Shown: positions 17,462-25,210 of the stretch, in pieces
Numbering within the stretch: the stretch's first letter is position 1
Layout of the letters: every line of letters begins with the position of its first letter
DNA from: Verrucomicrobiota bacterium
GTDB lineage: Bacteria; Verrucomicrobiota; Verrucomicrobiia; Opitutales; Opitutaceae
Direction: 5' to 3'
Assembly (NCBI GenBank): GCA_023426435.1
Contig: JAFAAS010000188.1
Span: forward strand, 1-30,078
Length of the DNA: 30,078 bases
Program-made: the position numbers and the translations under genes
Notes under the pieces: model-generated
Told to the model about the DNA's origin: nothing
What the model saw: the letters and a program-made list of their open reading frames with translations, nothing else
Database searches by the model: none

Positions 17462-17827
17462 TCACCGACCCTGCACGCGCGCCCGCCCCTGCGGCTCGCC
17501 CGCTTTTCTCACGGGCTCCGGCTCCTTCGGCGAAAACTTCGCCATCAGCATCACCGCCGCGATCGCCGCCGCCATCACCCCGCGCGCCCACTTCCTCCGC
17601 CGCACTTCGTCCGGCAACCAGGCCTTCTCCTTCCGCGCCAGCACCGCGATTCCGAGCGTCGGCAACACCAGCCACATCCACCACGGCAGACCCATCTCCT
17701 TCAACACATGCCGAAACCAGCCCACCACCGACACCCCTAGAATCCCCAACGCAAACAGCGCCGCAAACGTCACGCTATGCCCGCGCAACGCCCGCCAAAA
17801 CCACGGCACCACTGAAAATCGATCCAC
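17462..17827 (-). CDS. Small membrane protein of unknown function
   Basis: 121 residues from ATG 17827. Three hydrophobic segments are visible (about residues 18-36, 47-63, 82-97), separated by charged loops (WFRHVLKEMG; ARKEKAWLPDEVRRRKWARG), with a basic, Pro-rich tail. I do not recognise the family. It is read in the same direction as the GT-C-like gene 124 bases downstream and the unrecognised gene upstream. The segment pattern argues for a real gene. It could be an assembly partner of the polytopic protein, which is speculative. Confidence 0.6.
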   Translation of the reverse strand: MDRFSVVPWFWRALRGHSVTFAALFALGILGVSVVGWFRHVLKEMGLPWWMWLVLPTLGIAVLARKEKAWLPDEVRRRKWARGVMAAAIAAVMLMAKFSPKEPEPVRKAGEPQGRARVQGR

Positions 17828-17947
17828 GCCTCACCGTGCGCATACCCGCGCCGCCCGTCAAAATCCCGCCTCGCCCGCGCCTCCTTCTCTTCCTCGCTCT
17901 TCCTTCACTTGGAGGCGCGGTGCCCCCACCGCGCAATCACGCTCCGA

Positions 17948-18397
17948 TCACGGCCCCAAAAATTTCGGCCCCCTCGCTCCGTCCACTCCATTGTCCTCCA
18001 CCTCGAAAACCGGATCCGTCGCCTCCACGAAACGCATCCCATGATCGAAACCCCACAACCAGCACGCGCCATCCCGCCGATCATGGATCAACATGTAATC
18101 CGGCAACCGATCCCGCGACGGACTCGCGATCGAAAACTGCCCCTGCGTCACGTAGTCCAAAACCTCCGGCAACTGCGACACCGGTGGCTGCAAATCCAAC
18201 GTCACCGTCCAGTTCCCACTCACCGCCATCGGCACATTCCCACGGAAAAAATACCCGAAAAATCGCGCCGGCACGAAATGCCCCGTCGCCCGCAACCGCA
18301 GCAAATGCTCATCCACCGCCGCGATAAACCGCACCCTCCAGGGAAAATCGTTCGGCAGAGTAAACCCGGAAAGCGGTATGAGCACATTGTCGATCAT
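17948..18397 (-). CDS. Conserved-looking hypothetical protein
   Basis: 149 residues if it starts at ATG 18397 (MIDNVLIPLSGFTLPNDFPW); an in-frame ATG at 18457 would give 169. Neither has a clear ribosome-binding site. There is no signal peptide or membrane segment. The composition is that of a compact globular protein: VRFIAAVDEHLLRLRATGHF, FFGYFFRGNVPMAVSGNWTV, and a C-terminal DGACWLWGFDHGMRFVEATD strand-rich region. I do not recognise the family. The start region is divergent from sufE, which begins at 18473. Confidence 0.65.
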   Translation of the reverse strand: MIDNVLIPLSGFTLPNDFPWRVRFIAAVDEHLLRLRATGHFVPARFFGYFFRGNVPMAVSGNWTVTLDLQPPVSQLPEVLDYVTQGQFSIASPSRDRLPDYMLIHDRRDGACWLWGFDHGMRFVEATDPVFEVEDNGVDGARGPKFLGP

Positions 18398-18472
18398 GGC
18401 GCGGCGCGTCTCACCTATTAACGGCCAACTTCGATTGGATTTTAGCTCCGATTTCATCAGGCTGCGCGCCCC

Positions 18473-18883
18473 GTGAGTTTGACCGCCCGCCAGCAACAGC
18501 TTCTCGACGATCTCCTGCTGTTCGACGACCCGCAGGAACGTCTCGCCGCCATCGTCGAGCGCGCCCGACGCCGCCCCAAACTCTCCGCCGAACAACGCAC
18601 CCCGCTCCACCGCGTCCCGGGCTGCAGCTCCAACGTCTGGCTCGTTTCCGAACTCCGCGACGGCCGCTGCCACTTCCACGCAGACGCCGACTCTCCCGTC
18701 GTCCTCGGCCTCGTCACGCTGCTCACCGATTTCCACCACGACCTCACCCCCGCCGAACTCCTCGCCACCACCACCGACCCGCTCGAAACCCTCCACCTCT
18801 CGCGCAACCTATCCCCCACCCGCCGCCACGGCCTCGCCGCCGTCCGCACCGCCCTCCGCGCCTTCGCCCAACAATCCGTTTGA
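18473..18883 (+). CDS. sufE: SufE-family sulfur acceptor
   Basis: 136 residues from GTG 18473. SufE takes persulfide sulfur from the cysteine desulfurase SufS and passes it to the iron-sulfur scaffold. The sequence fits the SufE fold: an N-terminal helix (RQQQLLDDLLLFDDPQERLAAIVE), the acceptor loop RVPGCSSNVWLVSELRDGRC with the catalytic Cys in PGCSS (E. coli Cys51 position), and a later helical part with GLVTLLTDFHHDLTPAELLA. No suf operon surrounds it, so it is a stand-alone copy. It lies 81 bases upstream of the tatD-family gene. Confidence 0.94.
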   Translation: MSLTARQQQLLDDLLLFDDPQERLAAIVERARRRPKLSAEQRTPLHRVPGCSSNVWLVSELRDGRCHFHADADSPVVLGLVTLLTDFHHDLTPAELLATTTDPLETLHLSRNLSPTRRHGLAAVRTALRAFAQQSV

Positions 18884-18964
18884 ACAGAAGCCAACCAAGA
18901 AAACCAAGAGCCTCCCGCCATCCGACTGCTCTTCGGTCGCTGCGTTATCTTCCGTTCAACTCCG

Positions 18965-19891
18965 ATGTATTTCGACGCTCATAATCACCTTCAGGACCCC
19001 TGGCTCGCCCCGCACCGCGAACGCGTCTTCGCCGATCTTTCCCAACTCCCCATCCGCGCCTGCGTCGTCAACGGCACCAGCGAACAAGACTGGCCCGACG
19101 TCACCACCCTCTGCTCGGACTCCCACCCTCAGCTCTCATCGCTCCACCCTCAACTCCACCTCCTGCCCAGCTACGGCCTCCACCCTTGGAACGTCGGCAA
19201 CGCCTCCCCGCACTGGCGCGACACCCTCCTGCGCACCCTCGACGCAAATCCCCACGCTTTCATCGGCGAAATCGGTCTCGACCGCTGGATCCTCGATCGC
19301 GCCCGCCCCGACGACCCTCGCCTCACCGGCCTCCGCCGCGCCTCGCTCGACGAACAACGCGACGCCTTCACCTGGCAACTCCGCCTCGCCGCCGAGCGCA
19401 ACCTTCCCGTCACCATCCACTGCCTCGACGCCTGGGGCCCGCTCATCGACCTCCTCCGCACCACGCCGCTCCCCGCCCGTGGATTCCTCCTCCACGCCTA
19501 CGGCGGCTCCGCCGAACTCGCCCGCGAGTTCACCACGCTCGGCGCCTACTTCTCCTTCAACGGCTACTTCCTCCCACCCTCCCCACCCACGGCAAAGTGT
19601 CACATAATGTATGACACTTCCCCGCGCGTCGCTCGCCGCCTCGAGGTCTTCCGCTCGCTCCCTCTCGACCGCCTTCTCGTCGAAACCGACGCCCCCGCGA
19701 TGCCTCTCCCCGCTTCCCATCGCACCCACGACCTCCCAGGCCTCGCCGACGGCAACCCCATCAACCACCCCGCCAACCTCCCCGCCGTTTACGCCGGCCT
19801 CGCCGAACTCCGCAACCTTCCGCCCGACATCCTCGCCGCGCAGATCGAGCGAAACTTTCACGCCTTGTTCAGCTCCCCGCCGCGCAGATAG
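18965..19891 (+). CDS. TatD-family metal-dependent hydrolase
   Basis: 308 residues, TIM-barrel metal hydrolase. Metal ligands are all visible: the HNH in FDAHNHLQD (residues 5-7), Glu in GEIGLDRW, His in VTIHCLDAWG, His in FLLHAYGGS, and Asp in LLVETDAPAM. The NHPANLPAVYAGLAEL block near the end is typical of this subgroup. TatD relatives act as 3'-5' DNA/RNA exonucleases or deacylases; the substrate here is unknown. Two stretches look inserted: HPQLSSLHPQL at residues 54-64, and about 15 residues around AKCHIMYDTS (210-219), whose DNA is an 8-bp-armed palindrome with atypical codons. Both fall in loops between barrel elements. Confidence 0.93.
   Translation: MYFDAHNHLQDPWLAPHRERVFADLSQLPIRACVVNGTSEQDWPDVTTLCSDSHPQLSSLHPQLHLLPSYGLHPWNVGNASPHWRDTLLRTLDANPHAFIGEIGLDRWILDRARPDDPRLTGLRRASLDEQRDAFTWQLRLAAERNLPVTIHCLDAWGPLIDLLRTTPLPARGFLLHAYGGSAELAREFTTLGAYFSFNGYFLPPSPPTAKCHIMYDTSPRVARRLEVFRSLPLDRLLVETDAPAMPLPASHRTHDLPGLADGNPINHPANLPAVYAGLAELRNLPPDILAAQIERNFHALFSSPPRR
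19595..19619. repeat. Palindromic element inside the tatD-family gene
   Basis: AAGTGTCA (19595-19602) and TGACACTT (19612-19619) are perfect inverted arms around CATAATGTA. The segment is AT-rich in a very GC-rich gene. It is read in frame as KCHIMYDT using ATA, TGT, TAT and ACT codons, which are rare among its C-ending neighbours. This is consistent with a small repeat that inserted in frame. Confidence 0.6.
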
Positions 19892-20027
19892 CCGCGTCCC
19901 CTCCCCCGCGCCTCGCACCCTCCGCTCCGCAAAATCTGCGCAGCCTTTTCGCATTCACGCGGCACGTCGATGCTTCCTGCATCGCCTCGCATCCAACAGG
20001 ATCGCGCTGTCCGCACGCGTCACGCAC

Positions 20028-21470
20028 ATGTTCTCTCCCACCATCATCCAAGGCGGCATGGGCGTCGCCGTCTCCAACTGGCGCCTCGCTCGCGCCGTTG
20101 CTCAAACCGGCCAGCTCGGCGTCGTCTCGGGGACCTTGCTCGGCGTCGTTCAAGCCCGACTCCTGCAACAAGGCGACCCCGGCGGCCACCTCCGCCGCGC
20201 CTTCGATCGCTTCCCCATTCCCGCCATCGCCGAACGCATCTGGCGCCAGTATTTCGTGCCGGGCGGCGTGCCCGCGGGAACTCCGTTCAAACCCGTCCCG
20301 ATGCCCGCGCTCCCACTCAGCACCGCGTTCATCGAGCTGTGCATCGTGGCCAACTTCGCCGAAGTCTTCCTCGCGAAGGAGGGCCACTCCGGCCGCGTCG
20401 GCCTCAACCTCCTCGAAAAAGTTCAACTGCCCACGCTGCCTTCGCTCTACGGCGCCATGCTCGCCGGCGTCGACACCGTGCTCATGGGCGCCGGGATTCC
20501 ACGCTCCATTCCCGGAGTGCTCGACGGTCTCGCCCGCGGCGATGCCGTCGAACTGAAGCTCGACATCGAAGGCGCCGCTCCCGACGACCCCGCGCGGGCG
20601 CTGCGTTTCGATCCGCGCACGTTGTTTCCCGGCCAACGGCCGGACGTGCATCGTCCGCATTTCCTCGCGATCGTCTCCTCCGCCACCCTCGCCGCCACCC
20701 TCGCCAAAAAATCCAACGGCGTCGTCAACGGCTTCGTCGTCGAGGGCGCGATCGCCGGCGGTCACAACGCCCCGCCCCGCGGTCCGCTCCAACTCAACGC
20801 TTCCGGCGAACCGATCTACGGGCCGCGCGACACCCCCGAGCTCGCTAAAATCCGCGACCTCGGCCTGCCGTTCTGGCTCGCCGGCGCATTTTCACGCCCC
20901 GGCAAAATCGCCGAAGCCCAAGCCCACGGCGCCGTCGGCGTTCAGGTCGGCACCGCCTTCGCCTTCTGCGAGGAATCCGGCATCCTCCCCGACCTGAAAC
21001 GCCGGTTCCTCGAACTCGTCCGAGCCGGCGCCGCCCGCGTCTTCACCGACCCGCTCGCTTCACCCACCGGCTTCCCTTTCAAGGTCGCACAACTCGCCCA
21101 AACGCTCTCCGACGCCGCGCTCTTCGCAAAGCGCCGCCGCCTCTGCGATCTCGGCTACCTTCGCCAACTCTTCCGCCGCGACGATGGCACCATCGGCTAC
21201 CGCTGCGCCGCAGAACCCGTCGCCGACTTCGTCCGCAAAGGCGGCGCCGCCACCGCCACCGTCGGCCGCAAATGTCTTTGCAATGGTCTCACCGCCACCG
21301 CCGGCTTCGCCCAAACCCGCGACGACGGCGATGTGGAACTGCCGATCGTCACCGCCGGCGAAGAGCTCACCGAGCTCGCCCACTACCTCGACCTCAGCCG
21401 CGCCTCCTACCGCGCCGCCGACGTGATCCGCGCCCTCCTCGGTCCTTCCACGTCCGCCATCGCCCACTAG
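20028..21470 (+). CDS. Nitronate monooxygenase-like flavoprotein
   Basis: 480 residues from ATG 20028 (MFSPTIIQGGMGVAVSNWRL). TIM-barrel FMN enzyme of the nitronate monooxygenase / 2-nitropropane dioxygenase superfamily. Signs are the N-terminal QGGMGVAVS flavin-binding strand, VEGAIAGGHNAPPRGP (GGH phosphate/active-site region), FWLAGAFSRPGKIAEAQAHG, and AVGVQVGTAFAFCEESG with the GT-x-F element. At 480 residues it is longer than the usual 320-360. The extra length includes an insertion with VPMPALPLSTAFIELCIVAN and a C-terminal Cys-containing part (GRKCLCNGL). The real substrate is unknown. The stop overlaps the tcdA stop head-on. Confidence 0.9.
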   Translation: MFSPTIIQGGMGVAVSNWRLARAVAQTGQLGVVSGTLLGVVQARLLQQGDPGGHLRRAFDRFPIPAIAERIWRQYFVPGGVPAGTPFKPVPMPALPLSTAFIELCIVANFAEVFLAKEGHSGRVGLNLLEKVQLPTLPSLYGAMLAGVDTVLMGAGIPRSIPGVLDGLARGDAVELKLDIEGAAPDDPARALRFDPRTLFPGQRPDVHRPHFLAIVSSATLAATLAKKSNGVVNGFVVEGAIAGGHNAPPRGPLQLNASGEPIYGPRDTPELAKIRDLGLPFWLAGAFSRPGKIAEAQAHGAVGVQVGTAFAFCEESGILPDLKRRFLELVRAGAARVFTDPLASPTGFPFKVAQLAQTLSDAALFAKRRRLCDLGYLRQLFRRDDGTIGYRCAAEPVADFVRKGGAATATVGRKCLCNGLTATAGFAQTRDDGDVELPIVTAGEELTELAHYLDLSRASYRAADVIRALLGPSTSAIAH

Positions 21471-22264
21471 ACCGAACTCCGCGCGATCTGCCGCACCACT
21501 TCCCCCGCCGCCGCCAACCCAAACACCCCCGTCACAAACACCACCGTCCCAAACCCGCTCGCACAATCCAGCGCCACCTCCGACCCGGGCTCGCGCTCGC
21601 TCGAACACGTCCCGTCCGCCCACGGAAATACCGGCGGCTCACTCGACCACACGCAGCGCACACCCCAGTGCATCTTCCCGGTCTGCTCGCCGTGCGCGAA
21701 ACCGTGATCCTTCCGCAGCTTCTTCCGCACCTGCCGCAGTAACTCATCGCCAAACGAATCCCCCAAATCCCCCACGCGCACCTGCGTCGCATCGCGCTTT
21801 CCTCCCGCTCCGCCCACCGTCAACACCTCCATCCCCCGCCGCTTCGCCTCCGCAATCAGCAGCGCCTTGTTCGACAGCTTGTCGATCGCATCCACGACGA
21901 AATCGAACCGCGCGCTCAATAAACGCTCCGCCGACGCCGCCGTAAAAAACTCCGTCACCGCCTCCGCGCGGCACGCCGGATTGATCGCCCGTATCCGTTC
22001 CGCCAGCACATCCACCTTCGGCCGTCCGATCTGACCGTCCAACGCCGGCAGTTGCCGATTCACATTCGTCACGCACACGTCATCGAGATCGATGATCGTC
22101 AACGCCCCCACCCCGCTCCGCGCCAATCCTTCGACCGTCCACGACCCCACGCCGCCCACGCCCACCACGCACACGTGCGCCTCCCGCAGCCGCTCCAGGC
22201 CCGCCCGCCCAACCAGCCGCCCAACACCACCGAAACGATCGAAATAATCCGACTCTTCACTCAT
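21467..22264 (-). CDS. tcdA: tRNA threonylcarbamoyladenosine dehydratase (ThiF/E1-like)
   Basis: 265 residues from ATG 22264 (MSEESDYFDRFGGVGRLVGR). TcdA uses ATP to cyclise t6A at position 37 of ANN-decoding tRNAs. The E1-like nucleotide fold is clear: VCVVGVGGVGSWTVEGLARS (glycine loop), LTIIDLDDVCVTNVNRQLPA, FDFVVDAIDKLSNKALLI, GGAGGKRDATQVRVGDL, and the TcdA-type ending CASGFGTVVFVTGVFGLAAA. The length matches the family. A purine run GGGGAGA lies immediately before the ATG; an upstream in-frame ATG (22330) falls inside an intergenic repeat and is not preferred. Confidence 0.95.
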   Translation of the reverse strand: MSEESDYFDRFGGVGRLVGRAGLERLREAHVCVVGVGGVGSWTVEGLARSGVGALTIIDLDDVCVTNVNRQLPALDGQIGRPKVDVLAERIRAINPACRAEAVTEFFTAASAERLLSARFDFVVDAIDKLSNKALLIAEAKRRGMEVLTVGGAGGKRDATQVRVGDLGDSFGDELLRQVRKKLRKDHGFAHGEQTGKMHWGVRCVWSSEPPVFPWADGTCSSEREPGSEVALDCASGFGTVVFVTGVFGLAAAGEVVRQIARSSV

Positions 22265-22327
22265 TCTCCCCAGCGAGAACAAGGAACCCCGCCTGTGCAA
22301 CCTCCGCTCCCCATGCGCACGATCGGT

Positions 22328-22350
22328 CATTCTGAACGAAGCGAAGAATC
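22328..22350. repeat. Copy of a widespread intergenic repeat (ATTCT...AGAAT hairpin)
   Basis: The element contains CATTCTGAACGAAGCGAAG and continues to AGAATC, with ATTCT (22329-22333) pairing AGAAT (22345-22349). In one frame it translates to GHSERSEES, a string I recognise as a frequent spurious peptide from intergenic repeats in many phyla. It lies between the divergent tcdA and DUF1080 genes. Confidence 0.6.
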
Positions 22351-22386
22351 CACGCGCACGACTGCTCAGCCAACCTCCTCGAAACC

Positions 22387-23097
22387 ATGAAACCCCTCCT
22401 GCTTTTCCTCTCCTTCCTCCCCGCCTTCGTCATGTCCGCCGCCGTCCTCCCCGTCATCCCACCCGCCGACGACACCGGCTTCACCCCGATCTTCGACGGC
22501 CGCACCCTCACCGACTGGGACGGCGACCCGACCTACTGGCGCGTCGAAGACGGCCACCTCGTCGGCGAAATCACCCCCGAAACCCTCGTCAAACGAAACA
22601 CCTTCATCATCTGGCGCGGAGGCACCCCCGCCGACTTCGAACTTAAACTCGACTACCGGGTCACCGCCGGCGGCAACAGCGGCATCAACTACCGCAGTAT
22701 CCAACTTACGGATGCACCATGGTCCCTCGCCGGCTATCAGGCCGACATCGACAGCGCCGGCCGCTGGGTCGGCCAAAACTACGAGGAACGCGGCCGCACC
22801 TTCCTCGCCTATCGCGGCCAGATGGTTCGCATCAACGAGAGCGGCCAGCCTCAACTCCTCGCCAGCCTCGGCGATCCCGCCACTCTCGCCTCCCACGTCA
22901 AAACCGACGACTGGAACTCCTACCACCTCATCATCCGCGGCAACATCCTCACCCACATTATCAACGGACACGTCATGAGCATCGTCATCGACGACGACCC
23001 CAAAAATCGCCGCTTCGAAGGTCTCATCGGCGTCCAAGTCCACGTCGGCCCACCGATGAAAATCGAATACCGCAACATCCGCCTCAAAACTTTCTAG
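22387..23097 (+). CDS. Secreted DUF1080 (3-keto-disaccharide hydrolase-like) protein
   Basis: 236 residues. Signal peptide MKPLLLFLSFLPAFVMSAAV (cleavage around residue 19), then one DUF1080 jelly-roll domain. Family hallmarks are FTPIFDGRTLTDWDGDPTYW, WRVEDGHLVGEIT, FELKLDYRVTAGGNSGINYR, YQADID near the middle, NSYHLIIRGNILTHIINGHV, and the closing GLIGVQVHVGPPMKIEYRNI. Members are periplasmic carbohydrate-active proteins common in Verrucomicrobiota and Planctomycetota; the exact sugar cannot be told here. It is followed closely by the ABM gene (35 bases). Confidence 0.93.
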   Translation: MKPLLLFLSFLPAFVMSAAVLPVIPPADDTGFTPIFDGRTLTDWDGDPTYWRVEDGHLVGEITPETLVKRNTFIIWRGGTPADFELKLDYRVTAGGNSGINYRSIQLTDAPWSLAGYQADIDSAGRWVGQNYEERGRTFLAYRGQMVRINESGQPQLLASLGDPATLASHVKTDDWNSYHLIIRGNILTHIINGHVMSIVIDDDPKNRRFEGLIGVQVHVGPPMKIEYRNIRLKTF

Positions 23098-23132
23098 GCC
23101 GCGTCCACGATCGCTCCTCAACGCCTCACCCC

Positions 23133-23420
23133 ATGCTCACCATTCACGTCCACATCCAAGTTCTCCCCGAACACCTCCAAGCCTTCATCACCGCCACCCT
23201 CGCCAACGCCCGCGCAAGTCTGCAGGAGCCCGGCATCGCCCAGTTCGACCTCCTTCAACAGGCCGACGACTCCACCCGTTTCGTCCTCGTCGAAGCCTAC
23301 CGCACACCCGAAGCCACCGCCGCCCACAAAGCCACCGCGCACTACGCCACCTGGCGCGACACCGTCGCCCCCATGATGGCCGCCCCGCGCACCAGCACCC
23401 GATTCACCGCTCTCCAGTAA
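23133..23420 (+). CDS. ABM-domain (antibiotic biosynthesis monooxygenase-like) protein
   Basis: 95 residues from ATG 23133. A single dimeric alpha+beta barrel domain: MLTIHVHIQVLPEHLQAFIT, PGIAQFDLLQQADDSTRFVL, VEAYRTPEATAAHKATAHYA and TWRDTVAPMMA. The EPGIAQFD and E-A-Y...H..T..Y patterns match small quinol monooxygenase-like ABM proteins such as YgiN/LsrG relatives. The length fits. The true substrate is unknown. It lies 39 bases before the iron-type alcohol dehydrogenase, so the two may share a transcript with the DUF1080 gene. Confidence 0.88.
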   Translation: MLTIHVHIQVLPEHLQAFITATLANARASLQEPGIAQFDLLQQADDSTRFVLVEAYRTPEATAAHKATAHYATWRDTVAPMMAAPRTSTRFTALQ

Positions 23421-23459
23421 AGACGCCTTCTACGCGTCCGCTTCGCCTGCCCTTTGCTC

Positions 23460-24614
23460 ATGCCTTTCGAATTCGCCACCGCCACCCGCATCCTCTTCGG
23501 GCCCGGCACGCTCAACCAACTCGCCCCCGCCGCCCGCAACCTCGGCCGCCGCCCCTTTGTCGTCACCGGCCGCAATCTTTCCCGCGCCCAACACCTCCTC
23601 GACCTGCTCTCCTCCGCCCAACTTCCCGCCCGCACTTTCTCCATCGCCCACGAACCCACCACCGACGACATCACCCACGCCGTCGCCGACGCGCGCGAAC
23701 ACCACTGCGATTTCGTCATCGGCTTCGGCGGCGGCAGCGCCCTCGACTCCGCCAAAGCCATCGCCGCCCTCCTCACCAATCCCGGCGACCTCCACGACTA
23801 CCTGGAAGTCATCGGCCGCGCCCAACCGCTCCCGCATCCCTCCGCTCCCTGTATCGCCATTCCAACTACCGCCGGCACCGGTTCCGAAGTCACTCGCAAC
23901 GCCGTCCTCTCTTCCCCCACGCATCGCGTCAAAGTCTCCCTCCGCAGCCCCCACATGCTGCCGCACCTCGCGCTCGTCGACCCGGAACTCACCCACGATC
24001 TTCCACCCGCCCTCACCGCCACCACCGGACTCGACGCCTTCACTCAACTCATCGAGCCCTACGTCTCCTCCCGCACGAATCCTCTCACCGACGCCCTCTG
24101 CACCGAAGGCCTCCGCCGCGCCGCCCGCTCGCTCCGCCGCGCCGTCGAAAACGGCCACGACACCTCCGCGCGCGAAGACATGTCGCTCGCCAGCCTCTTC
24201 GGCGGACTCGCCCTCGCCAACGCCGGCCTCGGCGCCGTCCACGGTTTCGCCGGCCCGCTCGGCGGCATGTTCCCCGCCCCCCACGGCGCACTCTGCGCCG
24301 CCCTCCTCCCTCACGTCATCGAAGCCAACCTCTCCGCTCTCCAATCTCGCGCACCTCATCACCCCTCCCTCTCCCGCTACGACGAACTCGCTCGCCTCAT
24401 CACCGCGCAACCCCACGCCACCGCCCCCGAGCTCGTCCGCTGGACCCACCACCTCCTCGCCACGCTCCAAATCCCGCCACTCTCCACCTACGGCATCACG
24501 CCCGCCGATTTCCCCGCCATCGTCGAAGCCGCCTCCCGCGCCAGCAGCATGAAAGCGAATCCGCTCCCCCTCAACCCCGCCGAGCTCACCCAAATCCTCA
24601 CCCGCGCCCTGTAG
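23460..24614 (+). CDS. Iron-containing alcohol dehydrogenase
   Basis: 384 residues from ATG 23460; a TTG two codons upstream is possible but not needed. Group III metal-dependent dehydrogenase: the N-terminal dinucleotide domain has DFVIGFGGGSALDSAKAIAA (GGGS.D.AK) and CIAIPTTAGTGSEVTRNAVL. The metal-binding half has GLDAFTQLIEPYVSSRTNPL and NAGLGAVHGFAGPLGGMFPA with PHGALCAALLPHVI, holding the expected Asp and His ligands. The substrate could be a short alcohol, lactaldehyde or a maleylacetate-like compound; the family alone does not tell. The stop codon TAG lies within the GTAG head of a REP-like palindrome. Confidence 0.94.
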   Translation: MPFEFATATRILFGPGTLNQLAPAARNLGRRPFVVTGRNLSRAQHLLDLLSSAQLPARTFSIAHEPTTDDITHAVADAREHHCDFVIGFGGGSALDSAKAIAALLTNPGDLHDYLEVIGRAQPLPHPSAPCIAIPTTAGTGSEVTRNAVLSSPTHRVKVSLRSPHMLPHLALVDPELTHDLPPALTATTGLDAFTQLIEPYVSSRTNPLTDALCTEGLRRAARSLRRAVENGHDTSAREDMSLASLFGGLALANAGLGAVHGFAGPLGGMFPAPHGALCAALLPHVIEANLSALQSRAPHHPSLSRYDELARLITAQPHATAPELVRWTHHLLATLQIPPLSTYGITPADFPAIVEAASRASSMKANPLPLNPAELTQILTRAL

Positions 24615-24635
24615 GTTGCGCGCTCGCCGCGCAAC
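24611..24635 (+). repeat. GTAG-headed REP-like palindrome overlapping a stop codon
   Basis: GTAG (24611-24614) is followed by a perfect 8-bp stem GTTGCGCG (24615-24622) and CGCGCAAC (24628-24635) with loop CTCGC, then TTT. The TAG of GTAG is the stop codon of the dehydrogenase gene. It could also act as a weak terminator between the convergent dehydrogenase and kinase genes. Confidence 0.6.
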
Positions 24636-24652
24636 TTTCACTGCTCCGAGCC

Positions 24653-25210
24653 TCAGCGGCGCGCAAGCAGCCGTTCCACCGCCGCAATCGCCGCCCGCTC
24701 CCGCTCCTCCCACCCGCCGCGGATCTCCACAAACGGGAGCCCCCGCCGCTCCACCGCCCCGCGCCACACCCGCGCCGCCTTCGCCCGATCCTCCGGCTCC
24801 GGAAAACACCGCGCCGGATCCGGCTCGAACGGCACGTCCGCCTCGAGCAACAGATACAGCGCATAATTCCGGCACCGCTTCTCCGCCCCGCGCCGCACTT
24901 CGTCCGGACACGTCCCATACAACAGATCGCTCCACAACATCGTCGTCAGCGCTTCTGTATCACAAATCACAATACCGCCCCCCTTCGCCTCCGCCGCGCG
25001 CACCGCCTCATCCTCCCGCCGCCACTGCTCGCGCGCGACCGGCGCCATGTCCTCGAGCCCGATCGCCCCGTGCGCATCCCAAAATTCCCGCGCATACTCC
25101 GGCACCCAGCTCACGCCAAAATGCCGCGCCAGCCGCTCCGCCAGCCGCGTCTTCCCCGTCGACTCCATCCCAAACACCGCGATCCGCTTCACTTCCACGT
25201 CGCCGCTCAC
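24653..25210 (-). CDS. NadR-type nicotinamide riboside kinase
   Basis: 185 residues. P-loop kinase like the C-terminal ribosylnicotinamide kinase domain of NadR, phosphorylating nicotinamide riboside to NMN. The Walker A loop is in VFGMESTGKTRLAERLARHF (GxxxxGKT), followed by the NadR-like WVPEYAREFWDAHG, then VICDTEALTTMLWSDLLYG and ALYLLLEADVPFEPDP with a later RxxxRxWRGAVERRGLPF lid-like part. The N-terminal repressor and NMN adenylyltransferase domains of full NadR are absent. Its ATG overlaps the pnuC stop (ATGA), so transporter and kinase are cotranslated, which strongly supports the function. Confidence 0.9.
   Translation of the reverse strand: MSGDVEVKRIAVFGMESTGKTRLAERLARHFGVSWVPEYAREFWDAHGAIGLEDMAPVAREQWRREDEAVRAAEAKGGGIVICDTEALTTMLWSDLLYGTCPDEVRRGAEKRCRNYALYLLLEADVPFEPDPARCFPEPEDRAKAARVWRGAVERRGLPFVEIRGGWEERERAAIAAVERLLARR

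Noticed and set aside
21467..21470. Overlap of the flavoprotein and tcdA stop codons
   Set aside because: A CTAG shared by convergent genes is common and needs no special explanation.
22265..22330. Upstream start for tcdA at 22330
   Set aside because: It would begin inside the HSERSEES-type repeat and add residues not typical of the family.
23430..24935. 501-codon minus-strand frame over the dehydrogenase gene
   Set aside because: It is antisense to a clear iron-type dehydrogenase and has low-complexity Gly/Glu content.
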